Source: a virus
Reading direction: 5' to 3' (one strand)
DNA length: 20,794 bases
IMG/VR virus record: IMGVR_UViG_3300008339_000632
Coordinates: 1 to 20,794 of that record
Shown: positions 1 through 6,559 of the stretch, one piece after another
How the letters are laid out: the number at the start of each line of letters is the position of its first letter
Numbering within the stretch: position 1 is the first letter of the stretch
Made by a program: the position numbers and the translations under genes
Notes under the pieces: generated by a model
Told to the model about the DNA's origin: nothing
Database searches by the model: none
What the model saw: the letters and a program-made list of their open reading frames with translations, nothing else

Positions 1-1596
1 ATAACAAGCACACGCTATTTAACAATACCTTGTGATAATGATTATTATGGATCTACCGCAGACGGCGGATTTGCAGATGAGAACTCATCAGATAATGACT
101 TTACTTTAGAATGCTGGATATATCCAAAATTCACTACAGCTAACTCGGCTCCAATTATGGCGGATGATAACACATCTATTGGAATATATTATGAAGCGGG
201 CAATATAGTATTCCAACTAGAATCAGAAAGATTAGATTATAGTCTTCCTATTGTTTCTGCTGTTCATCACATTGTTGCAACATATACTCCAAGCGAGATG
301 ATTTTATATGTTGATGGAGAATTGGCTGCAAGCAAGCCCCTATCAAACTTTGCTTTTACTAATGCAGAACTTACATTAAAAATTGGACCTACGGCAAATG
401 CGTCAGACTCATTTTTGATTGATGCCCCAGCAGTATATAGATATGCTTTGTCTCAATCAATCATATTAGAGCATTATTCTTATAATGGAGTTGTGCCTCC
501 AGTTCAAATTGCCGATCCTGAGAACGGCACATTATTTGAAATTTTAGACGATAATGTATCTACTCAATATAAATTTTCTTACCCAGCAAACCGTCCACTA
601 GATGTATTTTTTGATGATGATCTAGAATATAATCAAGACAAGAAGTATCTTGGAATTATTAAATCAACGGGATCAAAAACAGTTGTTGTAGAAGACGCTA
701 TTGCAATTCCTCTTGGCTTTGACATAGATTCTTCTAAAATTGAGTGGGATTCAAATGATGGTGTTTCAGTTAGGACAAAGGTTGAAGGTGGATCTTATCA
801 AACAGCATATAACGGAAGAGCCATTCCTCAATTTAAATTAGGCGGGACATTTAGTTCTGAAAGAGTAATTTATTTAGAAATAACATTCACAACTACAGAT
901 GCAAGCAAATATATTCCTAAACTATTTAATCTATCATTATCATTTTATAATGATCAAAAAGTGTTTGCTTATACTAACTCTGATTATATTTATACTTTAG
1001 ACGGCTTTGCAGGCTCTACAGATAATGAAATTGCTATGGGTAGAGATAAGCATAGGGCTATCTCTAGACACCCCCGCAATGGCCTTAGAACGGGTTCTGC
1101 GGCGGGTTTCAGAGTAAGTACACTAGAATCTACCAAGACAGTAGAACTATTCTTTACGCCCTCTACAACAGGAGCAAATACCCTATTCTATTCTCCAGCT
1201 TCAACTGGATTCACAGAGACTGAATATTCTTGGAATGGCTCAGGATCAATTGCAAAAACAAATATTTCCGCAATCTACGTAAATGGTATAAATCAGACAA
1301 GTCAGACAAATGTATCAAATGTCTTTACGGCTGGTGATCTACATCACGTAGTTTTGGTATTTACGGCATCTGCCACTGGAGACTTTAGATTTAATTATAA
1401 GTCTTCAGGTGGTCCATCTAGCCTATATCAATATATATCTTATTATCCATTGGCATTTAGCCAGTCAAATGCTTTGGCCCATTACAATATGCATATTGGA
1501 ATCCCTGCCCTTTCGGTAGATGATTCGTCATTCACCCTGACAGAAAATGCTGTTGAGTATTATAATAACGACTGGATTGTTGTCCAAAGCGTATAA
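1..1596 (+). CDS. LamG/concanavalin-like phage structural protein, 5'-truncated
   Basis: The frame is open from base 1, so this is the C-terminal 531 residues of a longer gene; an ATG at 157 is internal, because the typical LamG strand FTLECWIYPK lies upstream of it. Two LamG-like jelly-roll domains are visible, about residues 1-165 and 360-500. The first has the HHIVATY and LYVDGEL strands. Both end in the same kind of motif (ALSQSIILEHYSYNG and FSQSNALAHYNMHIG). The stretch between them is beta-rich and unassigned. LamG-like domains in phages usually bind glycans or proteins on fibres, tail tips or capsid decorations, so a virion adhesin is likely but not shown. The gene lies upstream of the portal region where a terminase is often found. 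No signal peptide or catalytic motif is visible. Confidence 0.75.
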   Translation: MTSTRYLTIPCDNDYYGSTADGGFADENSSDNDFTLECWIYPKFTTANSAPIMADDNTSIGIYYEAGNIVFQLESERLDYSLPIVSAVHHIVATYTPSEMILYVDGELAASKPLSNFAFTNAELTLKIGPTANASDSFLIDAPAVYRYALSQSIILEHYSYNGVVPPVQIADPENGTLFEILDDNVSTQYKFSYPANRPLDVFFDDDLEYNQDKKYLGIIKSTGSKTVVVEDAIAIPLGFDIDSSKIEWDSNDGVSVRTKVEGGSYQTAYNGRAIPQFKLGGTFSSERVIYLEITFTTTDASKYIPKLFNLSLSFYNDQKVFAYTNSDYIYTLDGFAGSTDNEIAMGRDKHRAISRHPRNGLRTGSAAGFRVSTLESTKTVELFFTPSTTGANTLFYSPASTGFTETEYSWNGSGSIAKTNISAIYVNGINQTSQTNVSNVFTAGDLHHVVLVFTASATGDFRFNYKSSGGPSSLYQYISYYPLAFSQSNALAHYNMHIGIPALSVDDSSFTLTENAVEYYNNDWIVVQSV

Positions 1597-1617
1597 TTTG
1601 TCACATTAGACGACAAA
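1597..1617. other. Short inverted repeat after the LamG gene
   Basis: TTTGTC at 1597-1602 and GACAAA at 1612-1617 can form a 6-bp stem with a 9-base loop, starting right after the LamG gene's stop codon. A run of A, not T, follows on the + strand, so it is not a good intrinsic terminator for the upstream gene. It could be a weak mRNA 3' structure or chance. Confidence 0.25.
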
Positions 1618-1621
1618 AAGC

Positions 1622-1650
1622 TGGACTTGTATCAAGAAGAATGGTAAAAT
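1622..1650 (+). promoter_or_regulatory. Extended -10 promoter, probably giving a leaderless mRNA
   Basis: A -10 element TAAAAT (1645-1650) is preceded by TGG, giving the extended form TGn-TAAAAT. A weak -35 (TGGACT, 1622-1627, 4 of 6 consensus bases) lies 17 bases upstream. Only 8 bases separate the -10 from the ATG at 1659, so the expected transcription start falls on or next to that ATG. No Shine-Dalgarno sequence precedes the ATG, as expected for a leaderless transcript. Confidence 0.6.
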
Positions 1651-1658
1651 AAAAACCT

Positions 1659-1997
1659 ATGGATATTAAAAGAGTCAATCAGTCAGTTGTAGAAGATACA
1701 ATTTTGGGTATTTATGTCTGGGAGATGCCAGATGGTCGCTGGATTGGCGATGATGACGGAAATTTCCTATCAGTTACTTCTAAAAAAGGTAATAGGCAAA
1801 GAATGAACCTGCTTGCTGATGCTGTTAGATCTTATGGTATTTATGAAGGACAGCCTAAGTTTTTGGCGGGTAAAAGAAAGATTGATGACGAAGAATATCA
1901 GCATCAAAAGCAAAGATTGGATTGGGGACTAGTTCCAGATCCATATGATATTGGTAGTTATAAAGATGAAATGAAAAAGGTACAGGGTAAAAGATAA
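1659..1997 (+). CDS. Hypothetical 112-aa protein upstream of portal
   Basis: I do not recognise a family. The protein is soluble, highly charged and without membrane segments. It has a compact N-terminal motif, WEMPDGRWIGDDDGNFL (about residues 21-37), reminiscent of a beta hairpin, then a basic helical part and a C-terminus with WGLVPDPYD. Its TAA stop overlaps the portal ATG by one base, so it is translationally coupled to portal and is probably a head or packaging accessory. The ATG at 1659 has no Shine-Dalgarno but sits 8 bases after a good -10 element, which supports this start as a leaderless one. A very small terminase-related protein is possible, but nothing in the sequence shows it. 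Confidence 0.7.
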   Translation: MDIKRVNQSVVEDTILGIYVWEMPDGRWIGDDDGNFLSVTSKKGNRQRMNLLADAVRSYGIYEGQPKFLAGKRKIDDEEYQHQKQRLDWGLVPDPYDIGSYKDEMKKVQGKR

Positions 1998-3577
1998 TGG
2001 AACATATCGACGACAATAACAATCAAGATATTGAAATTTCAAATGCGGCGGACTGGGTAAAATTTAATAGCCCAACAATTGAAAAAAGCAATGACCCATT
2101 TAAGGTAGAAGGCGAAGATATTCTAAAGATCAATGGCCTTGGTGCAACATTTCGTCGTAAACTAAGTAGAGAAATTCAAAAAAGATTTGTTGGTGCTGAA
2201 GGAACAGGAACTCAGCAGAACCTATTGGCTCAAGCAATTTCTGGCTATGCCATGTTTGACTTGGTTGAACCACAATATAATCTTGAATATCTATCTAGAG
2301 TATATGAAATTTCTCCATATAATTATGCTGCAGTTAATGCAAAGGTTTCTAACATTGTTGGACTTGGATTTGATTTTATTGAAACCCGCAAAACTTTAGA
2401 GGCTATGGACGGAATTTCTAGCGAAGCTCAACTTGAAAGAGCACGTAGAAAGTTAAATAAACTTCGTCAAGAACTACATCAATGGCTTGAAGATTGCAAT
2501 GAAGAAGAAACATTTAAAGAGACATTAATTAAATTTTACACAGATGTTGAAGCAACAGGAAATGGCTACCTAGAAATTGGTAGAACTACAACTGGAAAAA
2601 TAGGATATATTGGACATATCCCAGCAAAGACTATGCGTGTTCGTCGTTTGCGTGATGGCTTTGTTCAATTGCTATATGGAAAGGCTGTATTCTTCCGTAA
2701 CTTTGGAGATCAAGAAACTCCTAACCCAATTGCAGGCGGAGAAGATAGACCTAATGAAATTATTCACATTAAGAAATATACGCCTCAAAACAATTATTAT
2801 GGATTGCCAGATATCGTAGCAGCATCTAATGCTATGGCTGGAAATGAGTTTGCTGGAAAATATAACCTAGATTATTTTGAAAATAAGGCAGTGCCTCGTT
2901 ATATTATTACAGTAAAAGGCGGAAAGCTTTCATCAGAATCAGAAAGAAAATTGCTGGAGTTTTTCCAGGTCGGACTTAGAGGAAAGAATCACAGATCTCT
3001 TTATATTCCACTCCCAGCAGATTCTCCAGATTCTAAAACAGAATTTAAGATGGAGCCAGTTGAGGCAGGAACTCAAGACTCATCATTTAATACATATCGT
3101 AAAATGAACCGTGACGAGATTCTTCTTGCCCACCGTACCCCAATTAATAAAATTGGAACTCCAGAAGGAATTAATTTGGCGGCAGCAAGAGATGCCGATA
3201 AGACATTTAAAGAGCAGGTTTGCCGTCCAGCACAAGATATTCTAGAGAAGAAAATTAATAGAATTATTGGCGAAATGACAGATGCTCTTGAAATTAAATT
3301 TAATGAATTGGCCCTTACCGATGAGGATACAATGTCTAAGATTGATGAGCGTTATTTGAGGATGAAGGTAATTACTCCAAATGAAGTTCGAATTAGAAAA
3401 GGCATGGTTCCTTTAGAGGGTGGAGACGAAGTAGTTGAATTAAAGCCAGAGCAACAGGCTGAAATTCGTACCCAGGCCTCTGGAAATAGATTAAGGGACC
3501 AAGAAAGACAAAATAATCAACCAGACATTTCTGGAGAAGCCCGTAATGAACAAGGGGCTGGAAGACAGGTTGAGTAA
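1997..3577 (+). CDS. Phage portal protein
   Basis: This is the portal subunit: a ring at one capsid vertex that nucleates procapsid assembly, is the DNA channel and docks the terminase and then the neck. At 526 aa it has the usual length. Family-like stretches are the start of the folded part around YLSRVYEISPYNYAAVNAKV (about residues 99-118) with IVGLGFDF after it, NGYLEIGR, IIHIKKYTPQNNYYGLPDI, and the AVPRYIITVKGG wing region, as in PBSX/HK97-type portals. GTPEGINLAAARDAD in the C-terminal half is also typical. The last ~40 residues are hydrophilic, Gln/Arg-rich and probably disordered. The start overlaps the upstream stop (TAATG); only a weak GGG-type ribosome site precedes it. A protease and scaffold gene follows, the standard head order. 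Confidence 0.93.
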   Translation: MEHIDDNNNQDIEISNAADWVKFNSPTIEKSNDPFKVEGEDILKINGLGATFRRKLSREIQKRFVGAEGTGTQQNLLAQAISGYAMFDLVEPQYNLEYLSRVYEISPYNYAAVNAKVSNIVGLGFDFIETRKTLEAMDGISSEAQLERARRKLNKLRQELHQWLEDCNEEETFKETLIKFYTDVEATGNGYLEIGRTTTGKIGYIGHIPAKTMRVRRLRDGFVQLLYGKAVFFRNFGDQETPNPIAGGEDRPNEIIHIKKYTPQNNYYGLPDIVAASNAMAGNEFAGKYNLDYFENKAVPRYIITVKGGKLSSESERKLLEFFQVGLRGKNHRSLYIPLPADSPDSKTEFKMEPVEAGTQDSSFNTYRKMNRDEILLAHRTPINKIGTPEGINLAAARDADKTFKEQVCRPAQDILEKKINRIIGEMTDALEIKFNELALTDEDTMSKIDERYLRMKVITPNEVRIRKGMVPLEGGDEVVELKPEQQAEIRTQASGNRLRDQERQNNQPDISGEARNEQGAGRQVE

Positions 3578-3588
3578 TACTACTCAAC
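3569..3588 (+). other. Perfect 8-bp hairpin spanning the portal stop codon
   Basis: GTTGAGTA (3569-3576), a 4-base loop ATAC and TACTCAAC (3581-3588) form a perfect 8-bp stem that contains the portal TAA stop. A G-T pair could add one more base pair. A T-run follows only from 3601, inside the next promoter, so it is at best a weak terminator. It may instead protect the 3' end of the upstream mRNA. Confidence 0.5.
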
Positions 3589-3595
3589 TGATTAT

Positions 3596-3624
3596 TTGCC
3601 TTTTTATATATAAAAAATTATAAT
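3596..3624 (+). promoter_or_regulatory. Promoter for protease/scaffold/capsid genes, probably leaderless
   Basis: TTGCCT (3596-3601), a 17-base spacer and a perfect TATAAT (3619-3624) form a good sigma-70/sigma-A type promoter. Only 7 bases separate the -10 from the ATG at 3632, so transcription should begin at about the A of the start codon. The intervening TAAGCAT has no Shine-Dalgarno. The same -35 hexamer with the same 17-base spacing recurs upstream of the major tail protein (9259-9287). Confidence 0.7.
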
Positions 3625-3631
3625 TAAGCAT

Positions 3632-4963
3632 ATGAATATTGAGAAATCTCTATGGTCATCAGATGGCGATAGAATCAGCTTATCGGTTCCTTTTACAAAA
3701 GTAAACCGTGAAAAACGCACAGTCTCAGGTTTCGCTACGCTTGATAACCTTGATCAAACAGGAGATCTTGTAACAGCAGAAGCAAGCATGAAGGCATTTG
3801 AAAACTTCCGTGGCAACATTCGTGAAATGCATGGATCAAATGCAGTTGGCAAAATGGTTTCATTTAGACCAGAAACATTTTATGATCCAAAGAGCGGCGA
3901 GTTTTATAATGGCGTGTATGTAGATGCATACATCTCAAAGGGCGCACAAGATACATGGGAAAAAATTCTTGACGGCACACTAGCAGGATTTTCAATCGGC
4001 GGAAAAATTATTGAATCAGATCATGAAGTAAATAAGGCAACAGGTAAGACAGTTCGTTTTATTAAAGATTATGCTCTTATGGAACTTTCAGTAGTAGATT
4101 CACCAGCAAACGAGCTTTGCAACATTTTGTCTATTCAGAAAATGAATGGTCAGCTTATGTTTAAAGGTATTGCTGCAGAAACAGTAACAGAAAATATTTT
4201 TTATGATAAGGATACAGATGCTGTATTCGTATCAACAGAAGCATCTTATACATCTCCAGTAACAGGTAAAGAAGCAACCTTAATTGGATGGGTAGAGAGT
4301 AACGATGTAAACAAAGCAAAAGAGATCGATAGAATTCTTGCTTCATTCAAGAAGACAAGAGAAACGTTGCCTGATACAAACACAATTGCAAAACAGGCAA
4401 ACGCAGAAGGAGGTAATGAAGTGTCAGAAAATACAGAAACAACTCCAGTAGTAGAAGAAACTGCTCCTGTGGTTGAAGAAACACCAGCCGCTGCTCCTGC
4501 AGAGGAAGCACCAGCTGTTGAAGACGCTCCTGCAGAAGAAGCAGTAGCAGACGCTTCTGCCGAAGTTCTGGAAAAAGCAGCCGACGTATCAGAAGTTGAG
4601 GTTGATGAACCTGATTTTGCAAAGATGCTAGGTGATCTTAAGGGATTTTTCTCTGAGACACTAAACAAGGCTTCTGAGGCAAACGCAGCTCAAGTGTCAG
4701 CAATTAAAGACACAGTTGAGACATTCAGCAAGAGCGTAGATACTCGTATTTCAGAATTGGCAGAACAACATGCAGCACTTTCAAAGGCTGTAGAAAACAT
4801 CAAGAACACGATTGAGGGCGTAGAAAAGCGTGTTGACGCAGTTGAATCAGAAACTGCAATTAAGAAGTCCTCTGACCTTGGCGGGTCACAGGAAGTAATA
4901 ACCAAATCCAAATCAAAATGGAACGGTTCTTTCCTCGGTTCCGTAAACGAAATTTTCAACTGA
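3632..4963 (+). CDS. Prohead serine protease (XkdF-like) fused to scaffold domain
   Basis: Residues 1-170 look like a phage prohead maturation protease of the XkdF/HK97 type: SGFATLDNLDQTGD opens the domain, a likely catalytic His is in REMHGSN (H67), a likely nucleophile Ser in AGFSIGG (S121), and ELSVVDSPANELC closes the fold. It would cleave scaffold and capsid parts during maturation. Residues about 175-250 form an extra small domain (around VTGKEATLIGWVES) that I cannot name. Residues 264-325 are an acidic Pro/Ala/Glu/Val linker, and 325-415 a predicted coiled coil like phage scaffolds, ending in a conserved-looking SKWNGSFLGSVNEIFN tail that may bind capsid protein. At 443 aa it is about twice a bare protease. 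A nested start at 4421 may also make the scaffold alone. The ATG follows a promoter with no leader. Confidence 0.85.
   Translation: MNIEKSLWSSDGDRISLSVPFTKVNREKRTVSGFATLDNLDQTGDLVTAEASMKAFENFRGNIREMHGSNAVGKMVSFRPETFYDPKSGEFYNGVYVDAYISKGAQDTWEKILDGTLAGFSIGGKIIESDHEVNKATGKTVRFIKDYALMELSVVDSPANELCNILSIQKMNGQLMFKGIAAETVTENIFYDKDTDAVFVSTEASYTSPVTGKEATLIGWVESNDVNKAKEIDRILASFKKTRETLPDTNTIAKQANAEGGNEVSENTETTPVVEETAPVVEETPAAAPAEEAPAVEDAPAEEAVADASAEVLEKAADVSEVEVDEPDFAKMLGDLKGFFSETLNKASEANAAQVSAIKDTVETFSKSVDTRISELAEQHAALSKAVENIKNTIEGVEKRVDAVESETAIKKSSDLGGSQEVITKSKSKWNGSFLGSVNEIFN
4406..4423 (+). promoter_or_regulatory. Internal ribosome binding site and in-frame GTG start
   Basis: GAAGGAGGT at 4406-4414 is an almost ideal Shine-Dalgarno, 6 bases before GTG at 4421-4423. 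The GTG is in the protease frame (codon 264). It lies exactly at the border between the protease part and the acidic scaffold part, the position expected for an internal scaffold start. Confidence 0.65.
4421..4963 (+). CDS. Nested scaffolding protein from internal start
   Basis: The predicted 180-aa product is the C-terminal part of the protease-scaffold fusion, beginning (M)SENTETTPVVEETAPV. It has an acidic, Pro/Ala/Glu-rich N-terminus, then a coiled coil, then a short basic/aromatic C-terminal tail, which is the usual layout of phage scaffolding proteins. The start is chosen for its strong Shine-Dalgarno and its domain-boundary position. Lambda makes its scaffold Nu3 from an in-frame start inside protease gene C, so the arrangement has a precedent. 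It would provide many scaffold copies per protease copy. No other scaffold gene is present between portal and capsid, which fits. That the product is actually made is inference. Confidence 0.6.
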   Translation: MSENTETTPVVEETAPVVEETPAAAPAEEAPAVEDAPAEEAVADASAEVLEKAADVSEVEVDEPDFAKMLGDLKGFFSETLNKASEANAAQVSAIKDTVETFSKSVDTRISELAEQHAALSKAVENIKNTIEGVEKRVDAVESETAIKKSSDLGGSQEVITKSKSKWNGSFLGSVNEIFN

Positions 4964-4983
4964 AAAGGTAGGTGAAATAAATA

Positions 4984-6036
4984 ATGAGCAATGAAACATT
5001 AGAAAAAACAGTTGCAGCAAATACTACAGTTTCTACAGCTATGACAGGGTCAGCTTCAGCTACCACTGGCGTACACGTAGGATCTGAGGGAAATGGCGGT
5101 CTACTCAATCCTGAGCAGTCCTCTCGCTTCCTTGATTATATGTTTGATGCAACCGTCATTGGTAAAGTGGCTCGTACTGTTCGCATGCGAGCAGACACCA
5201 CTGAAATTGACCGTATTGGCGTAGGAAGTAAGCTTATGAAGCTTGCAACTGAAGCTGACGACACCGCTTCAAATAGCGCTGTCACATTCTCTAAGATCTC
5301 TCTTTCAACAAAGAAGCTACGCTTAGACTGGGAGCTTTCAACAGAGTCTCTTGAAGACAATATTGAGGGTGCAGATCTAGAAGATCACATCGCACGTATG
5401 ATGGCAACACAGGCAGGTAATGACATTGAAGATGTTATCCTAAATGGAAATACTGCACTAACATCAGATGCACTTTATAAGGCATTTGACGGTGTAGTAA
5501 AGAAGTCTAAGGCTAACGGTCACGTTGTTGACGCAGGTGGTGCAGCAGTATCACGTGCAGTATTCAATTCAGCACTTAAGGCTATGCCACGTAAGTACAA
5601 GCAGCGCAGAGCAGATCTTCGCTTCTTGGCTGGTTCCAATTTGATTCAGGACTTCCTGTACGCAAACAGCATTGGAACAAACAACACTATTCCACAGGAT
5701 ATCGCTTCAAGCGTTATTCGTGGACAAGAAGTTCAGCCACTCGGCGGTCCAGCAGGATACGTCGCTCCATTCGCATTCGGTATTCCGATTGTTGAAGTTC
5801 CTCTTCTAAATGAGGCACAAGATGGCGACTATTCAGGCGAAACAGGTAATCACGGAGATATCCACTTGACATTCCCAAATAACGTAGTTATTGGTATCAA
5901 GCGTGATGTAACCGTTTACCGCTTCTTCTGGCCACGCAAGGACTCTATCGAATATACAATGTATACTCGTGTAGGTGTCGAAATTGAGCAGGCAGACGCT
6001 TGGGTCGTAGTTAAGAACGTTAAGGTCGCTTCCTAA
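4984..6036 (+). CDS. Major capsid protein, HK97 fold
   Basis: This is the shell protein of the icosahedral head. At 350 aa it follows the protease/scaffold gene, its standard place. The N-terminal ~40 residues are Ser/Thr/Ala/Gly-rich and low-complexity. The folded part starts near LLNPEQSSRFLDYMFD. A likely E-loop covers about residues 65-118, then a long acidic spine helix (ESLEDNIEGADLEDHIARMM, 121-140) and ILNGN, followed by P- and A-domain strands such as FGIPIVEVPLL and a C-terminal GIKRDVTVYRFFWPRKD region. The ATG has an AGGTGA ribosome site 8 bases upstream. Arg codons are nearly all CGT/CGC, unlike the AGA-rich downstream genes, as expected for a very highly expressed gene. A strong terminator follows. 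Confidence 0.92.
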   Translation: MSNETLEKTVAANTTVSTAMTGSASATTGVHVGSEGNGGLLNPEQSSRFLDYMFDATVIGKVARTVRMRADTTEIDRIGVGSKLMKLATEADDTASNSAVTFSKISLSTKKLRLDWELSTESLEDNIEGADLEDHIARMMATQAGNDIEDVILNGNTALTSDALYKAFDGVVKKSKANGHVVDAGGAAVSRAVFNSALKAMPRKYKQRRADLRFLAGSNLIQDFLYANSIGTNNTIPQDIASSVIRGQEVQPLGGPAGYVAPFAFGIPIVEVPLLNEAQDGDYSGETGNHGDIHLTFPNNVVIGIKRDVTVYRFFWPRKDSIEYTMYTRVGVEIEQADAWVVVKNVKVAS

Positions 6037-6063
6037 TTTATAGGATTTAGATCCGCAAGAAAT

Positions 6064-6093
6064 GCCCCCTAAATTAATTTTTGGGGGGCTTTT
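6064..6093 (+). terminator. Intrinsic terminator after the major capsid gene
   Basis: GCCCCC (6064-6069) pairs with GGGGGC (6084-6089). The stem is extended by T-G and three A-T pairs to a 6-base TTAATT loop, and TTTT follows at 6090-6093. This is a strong rho-independent terminator 27 bases after the capsid stop codon. Confidence 0.9.
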
Positions 6094-6118
6094 CATTTAA
6101 ATTTACTAATGCTATAAT
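6090..6118 (+). promoter_or_regulatory. Extended -10 promoter behind the capsid terminator
   Basis: A perfect TATAAT (6113-6118) is preceded by TGC, giving an extended -10 (TGn-TATAAT). A -35 candidate TTTTCA (6090-6095, 4 of 6 matches) sits 17 bases upstream and overlaps the T-run of the terminator. The predicted start near 6125 leaves a leader of about 20 bases carrying AGGAGA (6135-6140) before the ATG at 6146. Confidence 0.7.
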
Positions 6119-6145
6119 TGTTTTAAGTAGAAATAGGAGATTAAT

Positions 6146-6544
6146 ATGTCATTTGAGACATTAAAAGTATCTGAACTAAAAAAGATTGCAGAAGACTTTG
6201 CAGTTGAAGTAGAAGGTCTAAAAAATAAATCAGACATCATTGCAGCCCTCGCAGAAGAAGGCGTAACATGGTCAATCTATCAAAAAACCCTTAGCGACAT
6301 TGAAGAGGCGGAAGAAGATTCAGACGAGATTCTACCTAGATTTGATCATAAGAAAGAACAAGCAAAAGACACTGTATTGGTTCGTATGACTAGAGCTAAT
6401 TTTAGGTATGATATTATGGGATTTACCTTTACTAAAGATCATCCATTTGTTGCGATGACTTCAGATAAGGCCCAAGCAATTTTTGACAAGGAGGAAGGCT
6501 TTAGATTAGCTACCCCAGCAGAGGTACAGGAATACTACAACTAA
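6146..6544 (+). CDS. Head protein with Rho_N/SAP-like N-terminal domain
   Basis: The 132-aa product has two parts. Residues 5-42 (LKVSELKKIAEDF, then GLKNKSDIIAALAEEG) match the helix-extended-helix pattern of the Rho N-terminal/SAP/LEM group, which in other proteins binds nucleic acid or peptides. An acidic linker (EEAEEDSDE) follows. Residues about 78-132 form a beta-rich domain (TVLVRMTRANFRYDIMGFTF, then PFVAMTSDKAQAIFD) ending in RLATPAEVQEYYN. Small proteins of this layout often lie between capsid and connector genes in siphoviruses and are annotated as head proteins without proven function. A neck or DNA-contact role is plausible inference. The ATG has an AGGAGA site 5 bases upstream and its own promoter. 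Confidence 0.7.
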   Translation: MSFETLKVSELKKIAEDFAVEVEGLKNKSDIIAALAEEGVTWSIYQKTLSDIEEAEEDSDEILPRFDHKKEQAKDTVLVRMTRANFRYDIMGFTFTKDHPFVAMTSDKAQAIFDKEEGFRLATPAEVQEYYN

Positions 6545-6559
6545 TCTAGCCTATACAAA

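Noticed and set aside
157-159. ATG at 157 as the start of the LamG gene
   Set aside because: The frame is open upstream to base 1 and encodes LamG-like strands, so the true start is outside the window.
3163-3178. Internal ribosome site and TTG start inside the portal gene
   Set aside because: The GAAGGA is weak and encodes the conserved-looking TPEGINLAAARD segment; no domain boundary lies there.
4246-4668. 140-aa open frame on the - strand opposite the scaffold linker
   Set aside because: Low-complexity Ser/Ala/Thr translation produced by the complement of Glu/Ala/Pro-rich codons; no ribosome site and no family pattern.
4833-4861. Promoter for the capsid gene (TTGACG near 4833)
   Set aside because: A -35-like hexamer is present but the base positions 17 bases downstream (GCAATT) are a poor -10; nothing better was seen before the capsid gene.
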